This document shows, piece by piece, positions 10,445 through 22,118 of a stretch of DNA of 64,000 nucleotides. The translations under genes and the position numbers were made by a program. Under the pieces are notes generated by a model. That model was not told the DNA's origin and did not search any database. It saw nothing but the letters and a program-made list of their open reading frames with translations. Source of the DNA: Rhabditoides inermis (Eukaryota; Nematoda; Chromadorea; Rhabditida; Rhabditidae); NCBI GenBank assembly GCA_963966185.1, contig CAWZYM010000220.1:92501-156500 (forward strand), read 5' to 3'. Numbering within the stretch: position 1 is the stretch's first letter; every line of letters begins with the position of its first letter.

Positions 10445-13400
10445 ACTCTCTCTCTTTCACTCTCTCTCTCCCTCCTCCCTCCCCCCACCCACCGGTAGTT
10501 GACCATCATGCCGAGGCTGTTGTTGAGCCCCCGCACACTCGAGTCTCCCATCCAGTTCAGCCTATACAGCTCCGCCCCATTGCGCAGATGGAAGTTGGCT
10601 GGAATGGAAAGGAGACGCCATTCAAAACATGCATCAAGCCACTGCTATAGCACGTCTGCTATCACCACAATCAATCGACGATCGGTATTTACACGAAAAT
10701 TTCGTTTGATACAAATTTTGTCCACAATCACTAACACACTATCAGAAAGAAGAACGATGGATTAAAGAAGTCGATATAAACAAACAACAAACAACCCACC
10801 GACTGGATTGACGGCGGCGCCGCCCTTGCGAGCCTCGTACAGATAGCGGGCAGTCAGCCTGAAATTTCTCTCTCTTCCTCTCTCTTCACTCTCTCTCCCC
10901 CCCCCCCTCTCTCCCACTGTCTTACTCTGATTCTGACATACCAAACAAACATCAAATATGCTTCATCCTGCACATGCATTTACACAGTCGAAGCAACAAC
11001 AATTCGTTGTCTAGAAGACCCTCTTGACTATTCTTATCTTATTAGAACCTGACATGTCAAAAAAGAAAGTTTCATCGTGCATACACATGTACACAGCTGA
11101 AGTGACAACAATCAATTCTCTAGCGATGACACTCTGATATCAGATACACCCTTACCTCATAAGCATCGTCTTCATTTGCTCGCTGGACTCGAGCTGCGGC
11201 CGCGACACGCGCTGCGTCGACAGCCAGCCGATCAACATCTACAACTGACTAGTAAACAAAGAAGTATGATGAGATGTGATGTTCAGCTGATGTACCGCGA
11301 TAGAAACAGTTTATTCCGACGTTTCGCCTTTATGACATCATCAGGGAAGCATTACCTCAAACTTGGGTAATTCAAATACGTTTGAATAAGTCATGACACA
11401 CATACAAATACAAACCCAGTGAAGATGGCACTTTCCCCCACTCACTCACCTCTCTGGCCTGTTCCGTCTCCATCTCCCGCTTCCCGCTGATCACACGCAT
11501 GGACGACAGGGTGGTGGCGTCCAGAAGGTCGCCTCAACCGACATAAGTCCTCTCTCCTCTCTCTCTCTCCTCTCCCCCTCTCTCTCCTCTCTCTCTCTCT
11601 CTCCCCCTCTCTATCCCCCCTCACCACACTCGCTGCTCGAGTGTCCGTGCAGGGCGCGCACTATCCAGCTGCGCAGACCGGGAATCGGGGACAGCGTCGA
11701 GTGCACAGTGATCTACAGTATACAGTACTTCTGCAACCACGGAAATTCTCAGTGTCAAGGAGTTGACAAGGAGCATCGAATTTCGGTGAGGAAGTCATGC
11801 TGAAGAAAATAGAAAACACCCTCCTTCCGGCATAATAACTCGAACCCAGGCAAAACTCGAATCAATCAATCAATACATCGATAAGTCTCGTACCTGTGGG
11901 CTGTCCCTTTGGAGCTCGCGGACGACGCGCTTGATCAACAGGTTGCCGAGGTCGATGCCGGCCAGGCCTGAAAACAATTCTCTCTCTCCCTCCCTCCTCT
12001 CTCTCTCTCTTTCTCCCTCCCTCCTCCCACCTTTCTGCGTGGAGCTGATCGAGTAGTAGATGGCTGTTGTGTCCGATTCCTCACTCGGTGACGACACATC
12101 GTCCACCTTCATGATCTTCTGAAAGAATAGTATTGCTTGTGAATCACTTCATTCTTGCGTGTTCGAGTGAGTACGATTTCCGTAACAACACTGAAAACAA
12201 TACATCAATAAGCAACATGGCAATTTGGCAATTACGGTTACCATTATAACACCCGAAGATGCATACGCTATTGCTATTGCATACATGTTCATGAAATGCG
12301 ACTTGGGATAGATGATTTGATTTGATTTGATAGCCCACCTGTACATTGTCGGCCACTTCTCGGGTGAGTGCCACATGGACCATGACGAGGGGCTCGCGCG
12401 GCATCGCCTCGTGGGAAAAGTAGAAGCACCTGGGGGAGCAGAATTCAGGAATCAGAATGTTCATTTCGAATCAAGTATCGAATCAATCACATAGGTACTT
12501 TTCGCCATGCCCATCATGAGCAGACACCGTAAAACGTAAAACCAAGGAGGAGTATAGTTGTGATTGATGTCAAATAACACGCAGCGCGATTGAAACAAAT
12601 CTGATATGGCAACAATGGAGTGAGGAGTATAAAATACACAGTCTAAGTTTCAACCGGCCACACTATACGGAACACGTTGAGCTTCGTCAACTTGCAGGAT
12701 ATATGGCAACTTGGCAACCAACCCACCTCCTATGCGGCCCGACCCTCCTGCGGATGTCGCCTAGTCCAGCGACCGGGTGGACGGCCTCGTACTGCGCCAC
12801 CTGAAAGAGAACAAACAATTCGAGCATGGACCTTCTGTCGACATGCCAAGGCATGTGTCATGTGGTTGTGATGAACCAGATTATGTACGCATCGTCCGCA
12901 GAATACATTCGAGTGGACGATTTCGTGATAATATTTTATATGCCTTCCCTTTCGACTGAAATAGTAAACTTTCGTTTAGAATTACCTTGTGTAGTATGTC
13001 TCCGGGCGAGTGCCAGGTGAGCCTCTCCAGTTTGAGGTTGCCGAGGCAGAACCACAGCGTGAGCAGCTCCCGCGCCGACTCCTCCACCTATGCACATGGC
13101 CGTGACAACAACAAACAAACAACAACAAGTCACTCACCCTCCTGAGAGCTGATACTAATATGACAATGAAACAACAACAACAAACAAGTCACTCACTCTC
13201 CGGAGAGCTGCGGTCTGGGCGCGATCGCGAGTCGATGAGCGGAGGTGAGCCTGAAGGATGGAGTGATAACAACAATAACAACAAAAACATCATCAACAAC
13301 AGCTCACGAGAATGAAGGCGCGCAGCTCGCAGACCTCCTTGATGCCGCCGGGTAGGTTGCCCACTGCCTAAAACAGATAAGGTGGCCACCCTATTCAAAT

Positions 13401-14093
13401 TACTCTGCGGAGGGGGTCAAAGGAACACTGTTTTAATAACAAAGGAAAACCACTTTGCCTGAAACAGGTACATTTAAAATCATGTAAACACACCTGGAGG
13501 AGACGGAAGTGCAGGGGCGTCGCCGCCGTGCGCACATCCGAGGCGAGAGCCGGGTTCTGAAACCAAAATGTTGTTTTGTACAAAACATACTCACTATACC
13601 ATTCGTATTCGTACAGTGGGCTTCTGAAAACACGAATGAAATATATAAAAAAAAATATATATTAAAAAACGTACCTTGTGGAATCGCTGGTGCGCGGCGT
13701 CGACAGCGGCCGTGTCCACACCGAACTCTGCGCCCAGATGGAGCAGCATCGCCTCTTTCACACCCGCGTCCCCCGCCGAGAAGGCGGACGAGAAACGGTC
13801 CGCGCCCACCTAGTGTTTACTATTTATTTATTTATTATTACTGCCGGGATCAACAATGTGACAAATATACAATGAGTGTACAGGTGAAATCAATGTGCCG
13901 GTAAATTTTTAGTAAATATGTTTACTAAACAAACAACAAACAATGCGATACTCACCAGCCACTGATCGGCGGAGCTGCGCGTGTTGAGTGCGGAGCAGAT
14001 CTCTGTGATGGGAGTGGCGGTGGTGGAGTAGAGGGCACGGCTAGAGTGTGCCCGAAGCAGTACACCACCCAGAGAACGGCCCACCACCAACAT
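10301..14093 (-). CDS. MLYCD: Malonyl-CoA decarboxylase, 16 exons, 463 aa
   Basis: Malonyl-CoA decarboxylase converts malonyl-CoA to acetyl-CoA and CO2 and so relieves inhibition of fatty-acid oxidation. Minus-strand exons: 13956-14093, 13675-13809, 13494-13556, 13308-13367, 13197-13250, 12986-13087, 12727-12800, 12339-12429, 12031-12118, 11894-11967, 11625-11712, 11450-11532, 11156-11238, 10800-10858, 10493-10598 and 10301-10394. They sum to 1,392 nt with all phases closing and end in TGA. Family blocks seen: LERLTWHSPGDIL, YEAVHPVAGLGDIRRRVGP, REPLVMVHVALTREV, LGNLLIKRVVRELQRD, LSPIPG (about residues 300-305, containing the expected catalytic Ser) and ANFHLRNGAELYRLNWM (His about 401, the expected catalytic His). 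The N-terminus is Arg/Ser-rich with no acidic residue in its first 30, typical of a mitochondrial presequence. The C-terminus is LKLIK, without the SKL peroxisomal signal of the human enzyme. Slightly shorter than the human protein (493 aa). Confidence 0.95.
10409..10491. repeat. (CT)n microsatellite
   Basis: Pyrimidine tract in the last MLYCD intron; on the sense strand it reads as (GA)n. Confidence 0.9.
10953..11122. repeat. Diverged tandem duplication in MLYCD intron 13
   Basis: The segment from about 10,960 (GCTTCATCCTGCACATGCAT) recurs from about 11,070 (GTTTCATCGTGCATACACAT). Both copies then read acacag..gaag.gacaacaat and end at ...TCTAG, at an offset near 115 bp. Confidence 0.6.
11313..11346 (-). 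ncRNA. Hammerhead-ribozyme-like core, possibly a Penelope-like element relic
   Basis: The minus strand reads CTGATGA, a short hairpin-capable segment (GTC-loop-GGC), then GAAAC followed by GTC. CUGAUGA and GAAA are the two conserved hammerhead core strands, and this arrangement is known from Penelope-like retroelements. Stem III is minimal or absent and stem II only about 3 bp. It lies in MLYCD intron 12. Confidence 0.35.
13129..13210 (-). repeat. Duplicated donor region of MLYCD exon 5
   Basis: The string AAGTCACTCAC followed by a CTCC..GAGAGCTG segment appears twice, at about 13,126-13,150 and 13,187-13,211. The second occurrence carries the real donor of exon 13197-13250; the first is a decayed copy in the preceding intron. 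Confidence 0.5.
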
Positions 14094-14492
14094 CCCCCGG
14101 TTGATCAGCAACGGCAAAGGAACGCGCCAAATTGTGTAGTGAGAAGTCTTGCATAGTTGTGTATGATTGCCACACTTTTAAGCGCACTATGTGGCACTGA
14201 CTGACATTTCGTTTAGAATTTGGATTTTCATGTTCATAAAAAGTTTTTAAAAATCAAATCAAACATTTATCAAAACACATGTATGTATATATATAATCTC
14301 CGGCACATAATACGCACTATTTACACGACTAGAAATTGAGCAACAGAAAAAAAACATCATAATCCAATGAAACGACATCACAGAGAAAAAAGTTCTGAAC
14401 TCGGTGATGCACACAGTAACACACTGGGAGTAGAGCGATAGTAAGAAGAAAGTGCTCATGAAACCGCTGGCCTAGGAAGAAGCCTAGGACGT
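14094..14492. other. Spacer between bestrophin stop and MLYCD start
   Basis: About 400 bp that must hold the bestrophin 3-prime UTR and the MLYCD promoter/5-prime UTR. A/T-rich; I see no canonical AATAAA on the minus strand. Confidence 0.5.
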
Positions 14493-15566
14493 CTACTCGT
14501 CGTCGCTGTCGTACCGGCTGCCCCTCTTCTTCGTCTGCCGCTCCTCCCGATGGCTGAACGACCGCGAACGCTCCACGTTCTGGCGAACGTTGCCCCCGCC
14601 GTGGTGCTGAACACAAAAAAATTGTATAATATATTTCCTAACATATTAGTCTATTCATATTGTATATTAGTCTATTTCATATACATTTTTGAAGTTCAAC
14701 ACGCATTTCTCAACCACATTCTAAAGTTGTAAATCCCACCCACCTTCAATATGCCGTGTCCGGGCATGTGCATAGTGGAGACGCTCAGCCGGTTCCGCTT
14801 GCGCCCCTCCTCCTCATCCGAGATGTACGCACCCTCCTCGTCCTCTGGAAGAGGAAGAGGGAGCTGAGAGAGAGGGAGAGAGAGAAAGAAAGAGAGAAAG
14901 AGAGAAAGAGAAAGGGAGAGAGAGAGGGAAAGAGAGAGAGAGAGAGAGAGAGAGCACTCACGTATGCTGACGACGGGGTTGTCATAGGTGAACATGCCGG
15001 TGTCGGTGCGCGGCTTCCACGCCTCCGCGTCCGTCGACGCCCTAGGAGTGGACACATGAGACCCGCCCACACAAGCCACGCCCCCTTCTTGTGATGAAAT
15101 CCATCCACAACAACACACTCTTCCCGATGACAATGACATCTTAAAAACTTTCTGTATCAAGTGTATAGGCGCACCTGTGTCTGGCTAGATTGGGTGGGAG
15201 TCTGTCGGCGTCTCTTCCCTCCTCCTCCCCATACACTCCGTACTTGCTGTCCGCGCGCTTTGTGCGGTTGCTGAACAAGCACTGATTAGGTATGTGAATA
15301 TAAAGTGTGTGGAATCAGAGGGGACTCAGCTCGCATCTACAGCGCCATATTCCGAGCTGCAAGAGATTCTCATAATCTAATCCGTAATAAAAACAATCTC
15401 ATAACCAAATCCGGTAAATCAGTTTTCTAGGTACCGCTCACCCGTAGTACAGGCTGTCCTTCCTCGCCCTCTCCTCCTTCTCCTCCTTCCACTTCTCCTC
15501 CCGGGCGGTGCTTGTGCTATTCGCACGGCTGCTCCTCAAAGACAAACTCTCTCTCTCCCTCTCCCC

Positions 15567-15625
<59 letters not shown>

Positions 15626-16597
15626 TCTCTTTCTCCTCTCTCTCTCCTCTCTCTCTCTCCCTTCACCTGTAGTACGCATCGCTGTCGCCCCTCTCCCTAT
15701 CCTCCTCCTCCTCCTCCTCCTTCTCCTCCTCCTTCTCTCTCTTCTCCTGCTCGTATTTGTGATTGTGATGGCCGAGATTGGCAATGGAAGTCGATATGCT
15801 GGAATTTTGAAGAATGATCCAAATTTTCAAATTGGTAGACTCACGTACTGGCCCTTCGCTGGATATTTGACAGAATCGTGGAGGTGCGGGTGCGAGAGTG
15901 CGCCTTTTCCTTCTTCTCCATCATCCTGCAAGTGCCTCCTTCCATCTCTCTCTCTCCCCTCTCTCCCTCGTTTTCTCTCTCTCTCTCCCTCTCCCCCTCT
16001 CTCTCCCCCTCTCTCTCCACTCTCTCCTCTCTCTCTCCCTCTCTCTCTCTCCATCTCTCTCCTCTCTTCCCCCTCTCTCTCTCCCTCCCCTCCCTCTCTC
16101 TCTCTCCCCCCCCCCACCTGGGCGTCTCACTCCCTCTGTTCACCACGGACACCACACTCGTCCTCCTCCTCTCTCTCTCTCTCCCTCTCTCTCTCCCTCT
16201 CTCCCTCTCTCTCTCTCCCTCTCCCCCCCCACCTGGGCGTCTCACTCCCTCTGTTCACCACGGATACCACACTCGTCCTTCTCCTCTCTCTCCCTCTCCC
16301 TCTCTCTCTCCCTCTCTCTCTTCTCTTCCCCCCTCTCCCTCTCTCTCTCCCTCTCTCTCTCCCTCTTCCCCCCTCTCTCTCTCCCCCCTCACCTGGGCGT
16401 CTCACTCTCTCTGTTCAACACGGACACCACACTCGTCCTCCTCCTCCTTCTCCTCCTCCTCCTCCCCTCCTCTCTCTCTCCCCCCCCCCCTCTCTCTCTC
16501 TCTCCCCCTCACCTGGGCGTCTCACTCCCTCTGTTCACCACGGACACCACACTCGTCCTCCTCCTCCTTCTCCTCCTCCTCCCCCCTCTCTCTCTCT

Positions 16598-16636
<39 letters not shown>

Positions 16637-18050
16637 CCTCACCTGGGCGTCTCACTCCCTCTGTTCACCACGGACACCACACTCGTCCTCCTCCTCCTCC
16701 TCGCCCCGTGTGGGATGTAATGACTGTCGTAGTGTTCGTTCACCGGATGCGGCATCATCTTGATCTCCTTCACCGACTCGGGCAGCCTGACGTTTGTTTA
16801 TTTGTTTACTAATTGTTTTGTGGTTTGTTTTGTTTTGTTGTTTGTGTTGTTTATTTGTTTGTTCACTGTTTACTATCTCCTTCACCGACTCGGACAGCCT
16901 GAAAGACTCGATTGTTCAATTCTGTTTCATACATGTGGATGGAATGTGCGCAGAATGTCCAAAAACGCGGAGTGTCAAGGGTATATCTTGTGCCTTGTCT
17001 CTCATAAATTAGCTTTTTGATACAAAAAAAAACACTTTCTGATGAATGAGGATGAAAACCTTTTTTCAGATCTTCTTTCAGATATTTTCGTGAGGAACTG
17101 TTCTGGGGGAATTCTACTTGCCCCACTCACTCCTGCCGTGTCGCCGATCCGAAGTAGAAGTTGACGGAGCGGCCGGTGGACTCCTGAAAGGGGTCCTCAA
17201 CGAGAGGGAGAGAGAGAGAAAGTGAGTGAGAGAGAGTGAGAGAGAGTGAGAGAGTGAGTGAGAGAGAGAGAGTGAGTGAGTGAGTGAGTGAGTGAGTGAG
17301 TGAGTGAGTGAGTGAGTGAGTGAGTGAGTGAATGAGTGAGAGAGAGAGAGTGAGTGAGAGAGAGAGAGAGAGTCCCCCCCCCTACCTGTGAGTACAATGG
17401 CTGCACCGTGTCCTCCCAGAACACGTCTTGCATCACCTCCGGCGGATCATCGAACCCGTCGTCCACACAGCCGAGGGACACCTTAGTATTACGGTATCAC
17501 GATTACGGTAGGTTGAAATCACCGGCAGTATTACGACTACGGTAGCTTGAAATCACCGTTAGTATGACGGTAAGAGAATGATTCGCCCTTTTGCTCATTC
17601 ATACAATTTTTGTATTGGCTTGATTCACTCTCCGGCCTTTACGGTTGGAGAATAATCTCGTTCACCCTCATTTCCTTACTTTTACGGTAGGAGAATGATT
17701 TATTCGTAGCCTTAACATGATGGTAGTAGGATGAATCACTCGTTGGCTGACCGATTACAGTTATGATTACAGTACGAAGTGTTCGCCTAGGATCGGAAAT
17801 GCGGTAAGTTGGAGAGTAAATCCGTCTTCGAGCGCTGACTCTCCATTCTCTCCATAATAAGAGCTACGGTAGGAGAAATAACCCCACTGGCTCACACTTC
17901 TAACTACGAAAAAAACACATACGGTGAGATTTCTGTCGAGAAGGAAGTTGCATTCGAAATCGTCGTCGTCTTCTCCGAATGGATTCAGAAGCGCCATCGC
18001 CACCTGAACATGCAATGAAATAAAGATCGTTCGAAAATGACAGCAATATA

Positions 18051-18142
<92 letters not shown>

Positions 18143-21100
18143 TGATGCGTATCTATTGGTGAGGCATTTTTTTCAGAATCCATTAATTGCTTTTTGCGCT
18201 AATACACTTGAAAACAATCTTAAACCTATTCCAGTTTTGCATTCCCGATATGCATTCATAATGAAAACATCATTTGATTTGATTTTACAAAAAATGTTAA
18301 ATCAATATCCAATCAATCAATATTCACCCACCTTTGTCCAGCCCATGAAGAAAATGAACTCGATGGAAGACATGAATGGGAAGTAGAGATCGACAGGCGA
18401 GCGGTTAGTCGCGTCCACGCCTGACATATGACAGTTGACAGATGACAATTGACAGTTGACAGACACATCCGTTCTCACCAATGATAAACTGCCTGGAAAT
18501 CAGGCACACCATGAAGTAGACGTGTACGGCGAGGAATACCTAATCGATAATTCGATAATTTGATAATCGATAATCGATAATCGATCAATACCCACCAGCT
18601 GCGGATACATCATTGGGATCGGCACCCAGTCGTATGTCCAAATGAGGGAGAGACCGGTGCGGAACGTGCGAATCTCCTAGAGAGAAGAGTTGAGAGAGCG
18701 AGAGAGAGGAGAGAGAGAGGAGAGAGAGGGATAAAGAGGGAGGGAGGGAGGGAGAGGGAGAGGGAGAGAGAGAGAGAGGGGGAGAGAGAGAGAGAGAGGA
18801 GAGAAAGAGAGGAGAGAGAGGGAGGGAGGGAGGGATAGGGAGGAAGAGGGAGGGAGGGAGGGAGGGGAAGAGAGCCCACCTGGGCGACTGCATTGAGTGT
18901 GATGTCACTGTCTACCCTGCCCTCCTCTTTCGCTCGATTCAACAGCGACAGCGCCCAGTTGAACGGAACCCAGTACTGAAATTCAATCAATAAACCGATT
19001 GCTGATTTCTCTGTGACCATTCCATTATTCGATTATGTATATCATTCGCTTCTGAAAAGTACAAGCGTAAAGTAGCTCTGTTTGGGTTGATCTCAATTCA
19101 ACAAAAGCACATGCATAAAACTATTATTTCTACACTAAACAATAAACACAAACCTGCTCTCTCAAACGATATGTAGAAACGTATACTTTATCGATAATTT
19201 TATTAATAGGGGCTATATAATACATTTTTTTATTTCTTATGAAAGCATTGTGAAAATCAATATAGTCGGTTTGGATCCTATATGCCATCCGTGACATTTC
19301 ACATGTTGTGCAGTTTCGTGCAACACAACGTGTATGTCTTCAAATATCCAAAACGCTTTGTGTGAGGGAATCGAACCCTTGGGCAGCTGATCGCGCGCTG
19401 GCGGCGCGCTCTACCACTGCGCCATTGAGGGTCATACTGAGAGGTCATTGAATTTCGCAGATATGTTTGCTCGTTATCTCTCATCATTGTACACTGAAGA
19501 GGCCAGTGGAGCTAAATGAGCTCTCTCTTCGATCTCTTAACCACTGCATCTATGGCGCAGTGGTGGTGTGCGCCCCCAGCGCACAATCGCCGCGACCTGT
19601 CCGCGGGTTCGATTCCCACTCAAGGAAGCGTTTTGGATATTTGATGACATACATGTTGTGTTGCACAAAACTGCACAACATGTGAAATGTCACGGATGGC
19701 ATATAGGATCCAATCCGACTATAAACAGCTATGGAACAATCGTTAAATTTACAATGTTGTTTTCATTAATGTTGAATGTATACAAATACAATAGCTTTTT
19801 TCATAGATGACTCATTTGATGAACGGGTCAATAGAATGTGAGTGATAGAATGTGTGTGTGCAATAGTATATTGATATTGGCATTTGATTGTCAATGTTTT
19901 TATGATCGTTTTGAGAGTTGTTGAATTTCGAAGAAATTTTTTATTTTTTTTTCATAATGTATTTTAAACAACAAAGATAACAACAACAAAACAACGCGCG
20001 TGAATGACGACGCAAATCCAAAACAGTGAGCACATTATCGCGTTCTCCCGCACACATTTCGCATCACGAACCAATGAGCGCGCGGGGGCGGGGCTAGTGA
20101 GCGGGCCTTTCAGCGAATCAGCGAACAGCAGCACAACTGACAGACGTGCAGACCTAACCAGCGAACATATTTTTGGGTATTAAACTATTGTTTCATGTTT
20201 TATTTTTGTTTATAGTTGTTCAACGGACGATTTAGAAACGAGATCTTGATATAACTTTGAAACAATTATTATTTTAATGATTTACAAGCGATTTTGGCGG
20301 CCCTCCTGGCCGAGCGGTTCTGCGCGCCGCTGGATAGGACCCAAACGATCGGCGCTTCGCGCCGATCCTAATAACCAACTATAAATAAACTGTTACATTA
20401 TCTGAACCCACCTTGGCATACCGATTTTTGATGCTCTCGAACTTTTCTTTCTCGTGCTCCATCATGAAACCTGGATGATGTGTGATGTTTTGATGTGGTT
20501 CCCGAAAAAGATCTCACCCGAAGATACCAGCGTGTCCATGGTGGGAAATCGCTTCCGGACTTGGATCGATATATCGCGGAACACCATCGATTGCGCCAGC
20601 ACACAGTACCTAAATCTACAGTATTCGGGAGCCACCTTCTATTCAATTCAATTTATCCCATATATGGGTGATTCAATTGTGTAAAATAGAGAAAAAAATC
20701 CAAAGACAAATCACGTGAGAGTACCTACCGCAGTCTCACTGGTTTCTCGGGAAGGACAGCGGGAACGTTAGAGTGATAATATAGCCTGCGCCAGAGCGAT
20801 AGTTTTCGATCGACCTCGCTTTGCAGTTCGAAATACGCTGCCATATGCGTCTGTCTCTCTCGTTTTGCGCGCTATTACCGAGAGCTGACTCCTTGTCTTC
20901 CTTTGAACGCCCCCACCGAGCGGGTGAAACGAGATGAGTCTACCTGACGATGTTCCTCCGCAGGTTCCTGCCGCGCTCGTCCTGTCCCTTGACGTGCGTC
21001 GAAGTGAACAGAGCGATGCTGAACAACATGTACTCATTTGCATATTGCATATCACGTATTACATTTGAGACATTTGCATGCTGAACAAGTGCTACTCATT

Positions 21101-22075
21101 TGCACATCACGAATCGTTTGTGTATATTGTATTTGCCAGCCGCTAGCCAGAAGACACACCGTCATCGGGATTCTCATTCCTGGTTTTCTATGTCATTGTT
21201 CACAGGCATTCCATGTGTGACGCATACTTGTGGCGTAATGCATTTTAATTTTTAACATTCACATATTACGCACATATAATTTTTAACATTCACATATTAC
21301 GGGACCATTGAGATCCGGGTACCGGGGAAACCTACAGACGCGCGATAAGCGTGATTGATCTCTGGAACGCATAAAGAGGCCAGAATTGCTTATCGCTCGG
21401 CACGACGGCGACTTCAAAGGAACAACGCTGGAAGTGGAGCACATTCGGCGCGCACGAGAGTAATTGAACTAGTAAGGGCAAGATTGGAGCAAAGAACATT
21501 ATCGATCGCTCACTTTAATGCACTTTGGCAAATACCAAAGTGGTTAAGTTTTAGTTATTTATCGGTTTCAACCGCTCAATAACCAAAACACAACAAAATA
21601 GGTAAATAGGAAAGAATTCATGATTTCCAAAGTTCCAACTTTTGAGACTTTTGACACTGACACACGCGTTCTCTAAGAGAAAAAAATATTACGACGCATG
21701 GACATGAAAACGTGATAACCCACTGACTTGTCGATCATTCCGAGGTTGCTGAACACGGTCACCCATCGGTTGACGATGATGGTGACGAAGAAGGAGAGCA
21801 TGAAGTTCATCGGAATGTACGACATCTTCTTGTCGCAGAACTGAGCGAACGTCTCGAAAATGCTGGAATTGTACACTGATTAGGGAACTGAGTAAGTCAA
21901 GCCCTAAAAAGTGACGCGAGGCTCGGTCGTGTAAAAATTGATTTCACTTTTCGATGTTCACACTCACTCCTGTTCTTCTCTGGTGAGAGCGAATCGGTAG
22001 ATGAGCGAGATGATCGCATAGAGTCCGATCCACACTAGGTACTCAACTAGCACGGCCTGAACACAGAGGGGTGAA

Positions 22076-22118
<43 letters not shown>

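Noticed and set aside
14091..14117. MLYCD start upstream of 14093
   Set aside because: The reading frame stays open to 14117, but the upstream codon there is TTG. The first in-frame ATG is at 14093-14091.
15759..16812. Long Ser/Leu/Pro- or Arg/Glu-rich open frames over the CT tracts (also near 2826-3094, 5417-5788, 14756-15160 and 18585-19020)
   Set aside because: They are translations of (CT)n/(GA)n microsatellites and have no other support.
17767..18386. Open frames with Tyr-Ile repeats
   Set aside because: Generated by the (AT)n microsatellite at 18052-18140; only the bestrophin exon 17923-18003 inside the first is real.
19549..19625. Functional tRNA gene at the SINE head
   Set aside because: It has A- and B-box matches, but the acceptor and anticodon stems do not pair properly, and the sequence continues into a SINE body shared with the copy at 19261.
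20298..20370. Functional Ser- or Leu-type tRNA
   Set aside because: The A-box-like segment is not followed by a T-arm or matching acceptor strand.
21724..21727. Bestrophin exon 3 extended to 21724 (donor GTGGG)
   Set aside because: That donor breaks the frame of exon 4. The donor at 21727/21726 (GACAA|GTCAG) keeps all 21 exons in phase.
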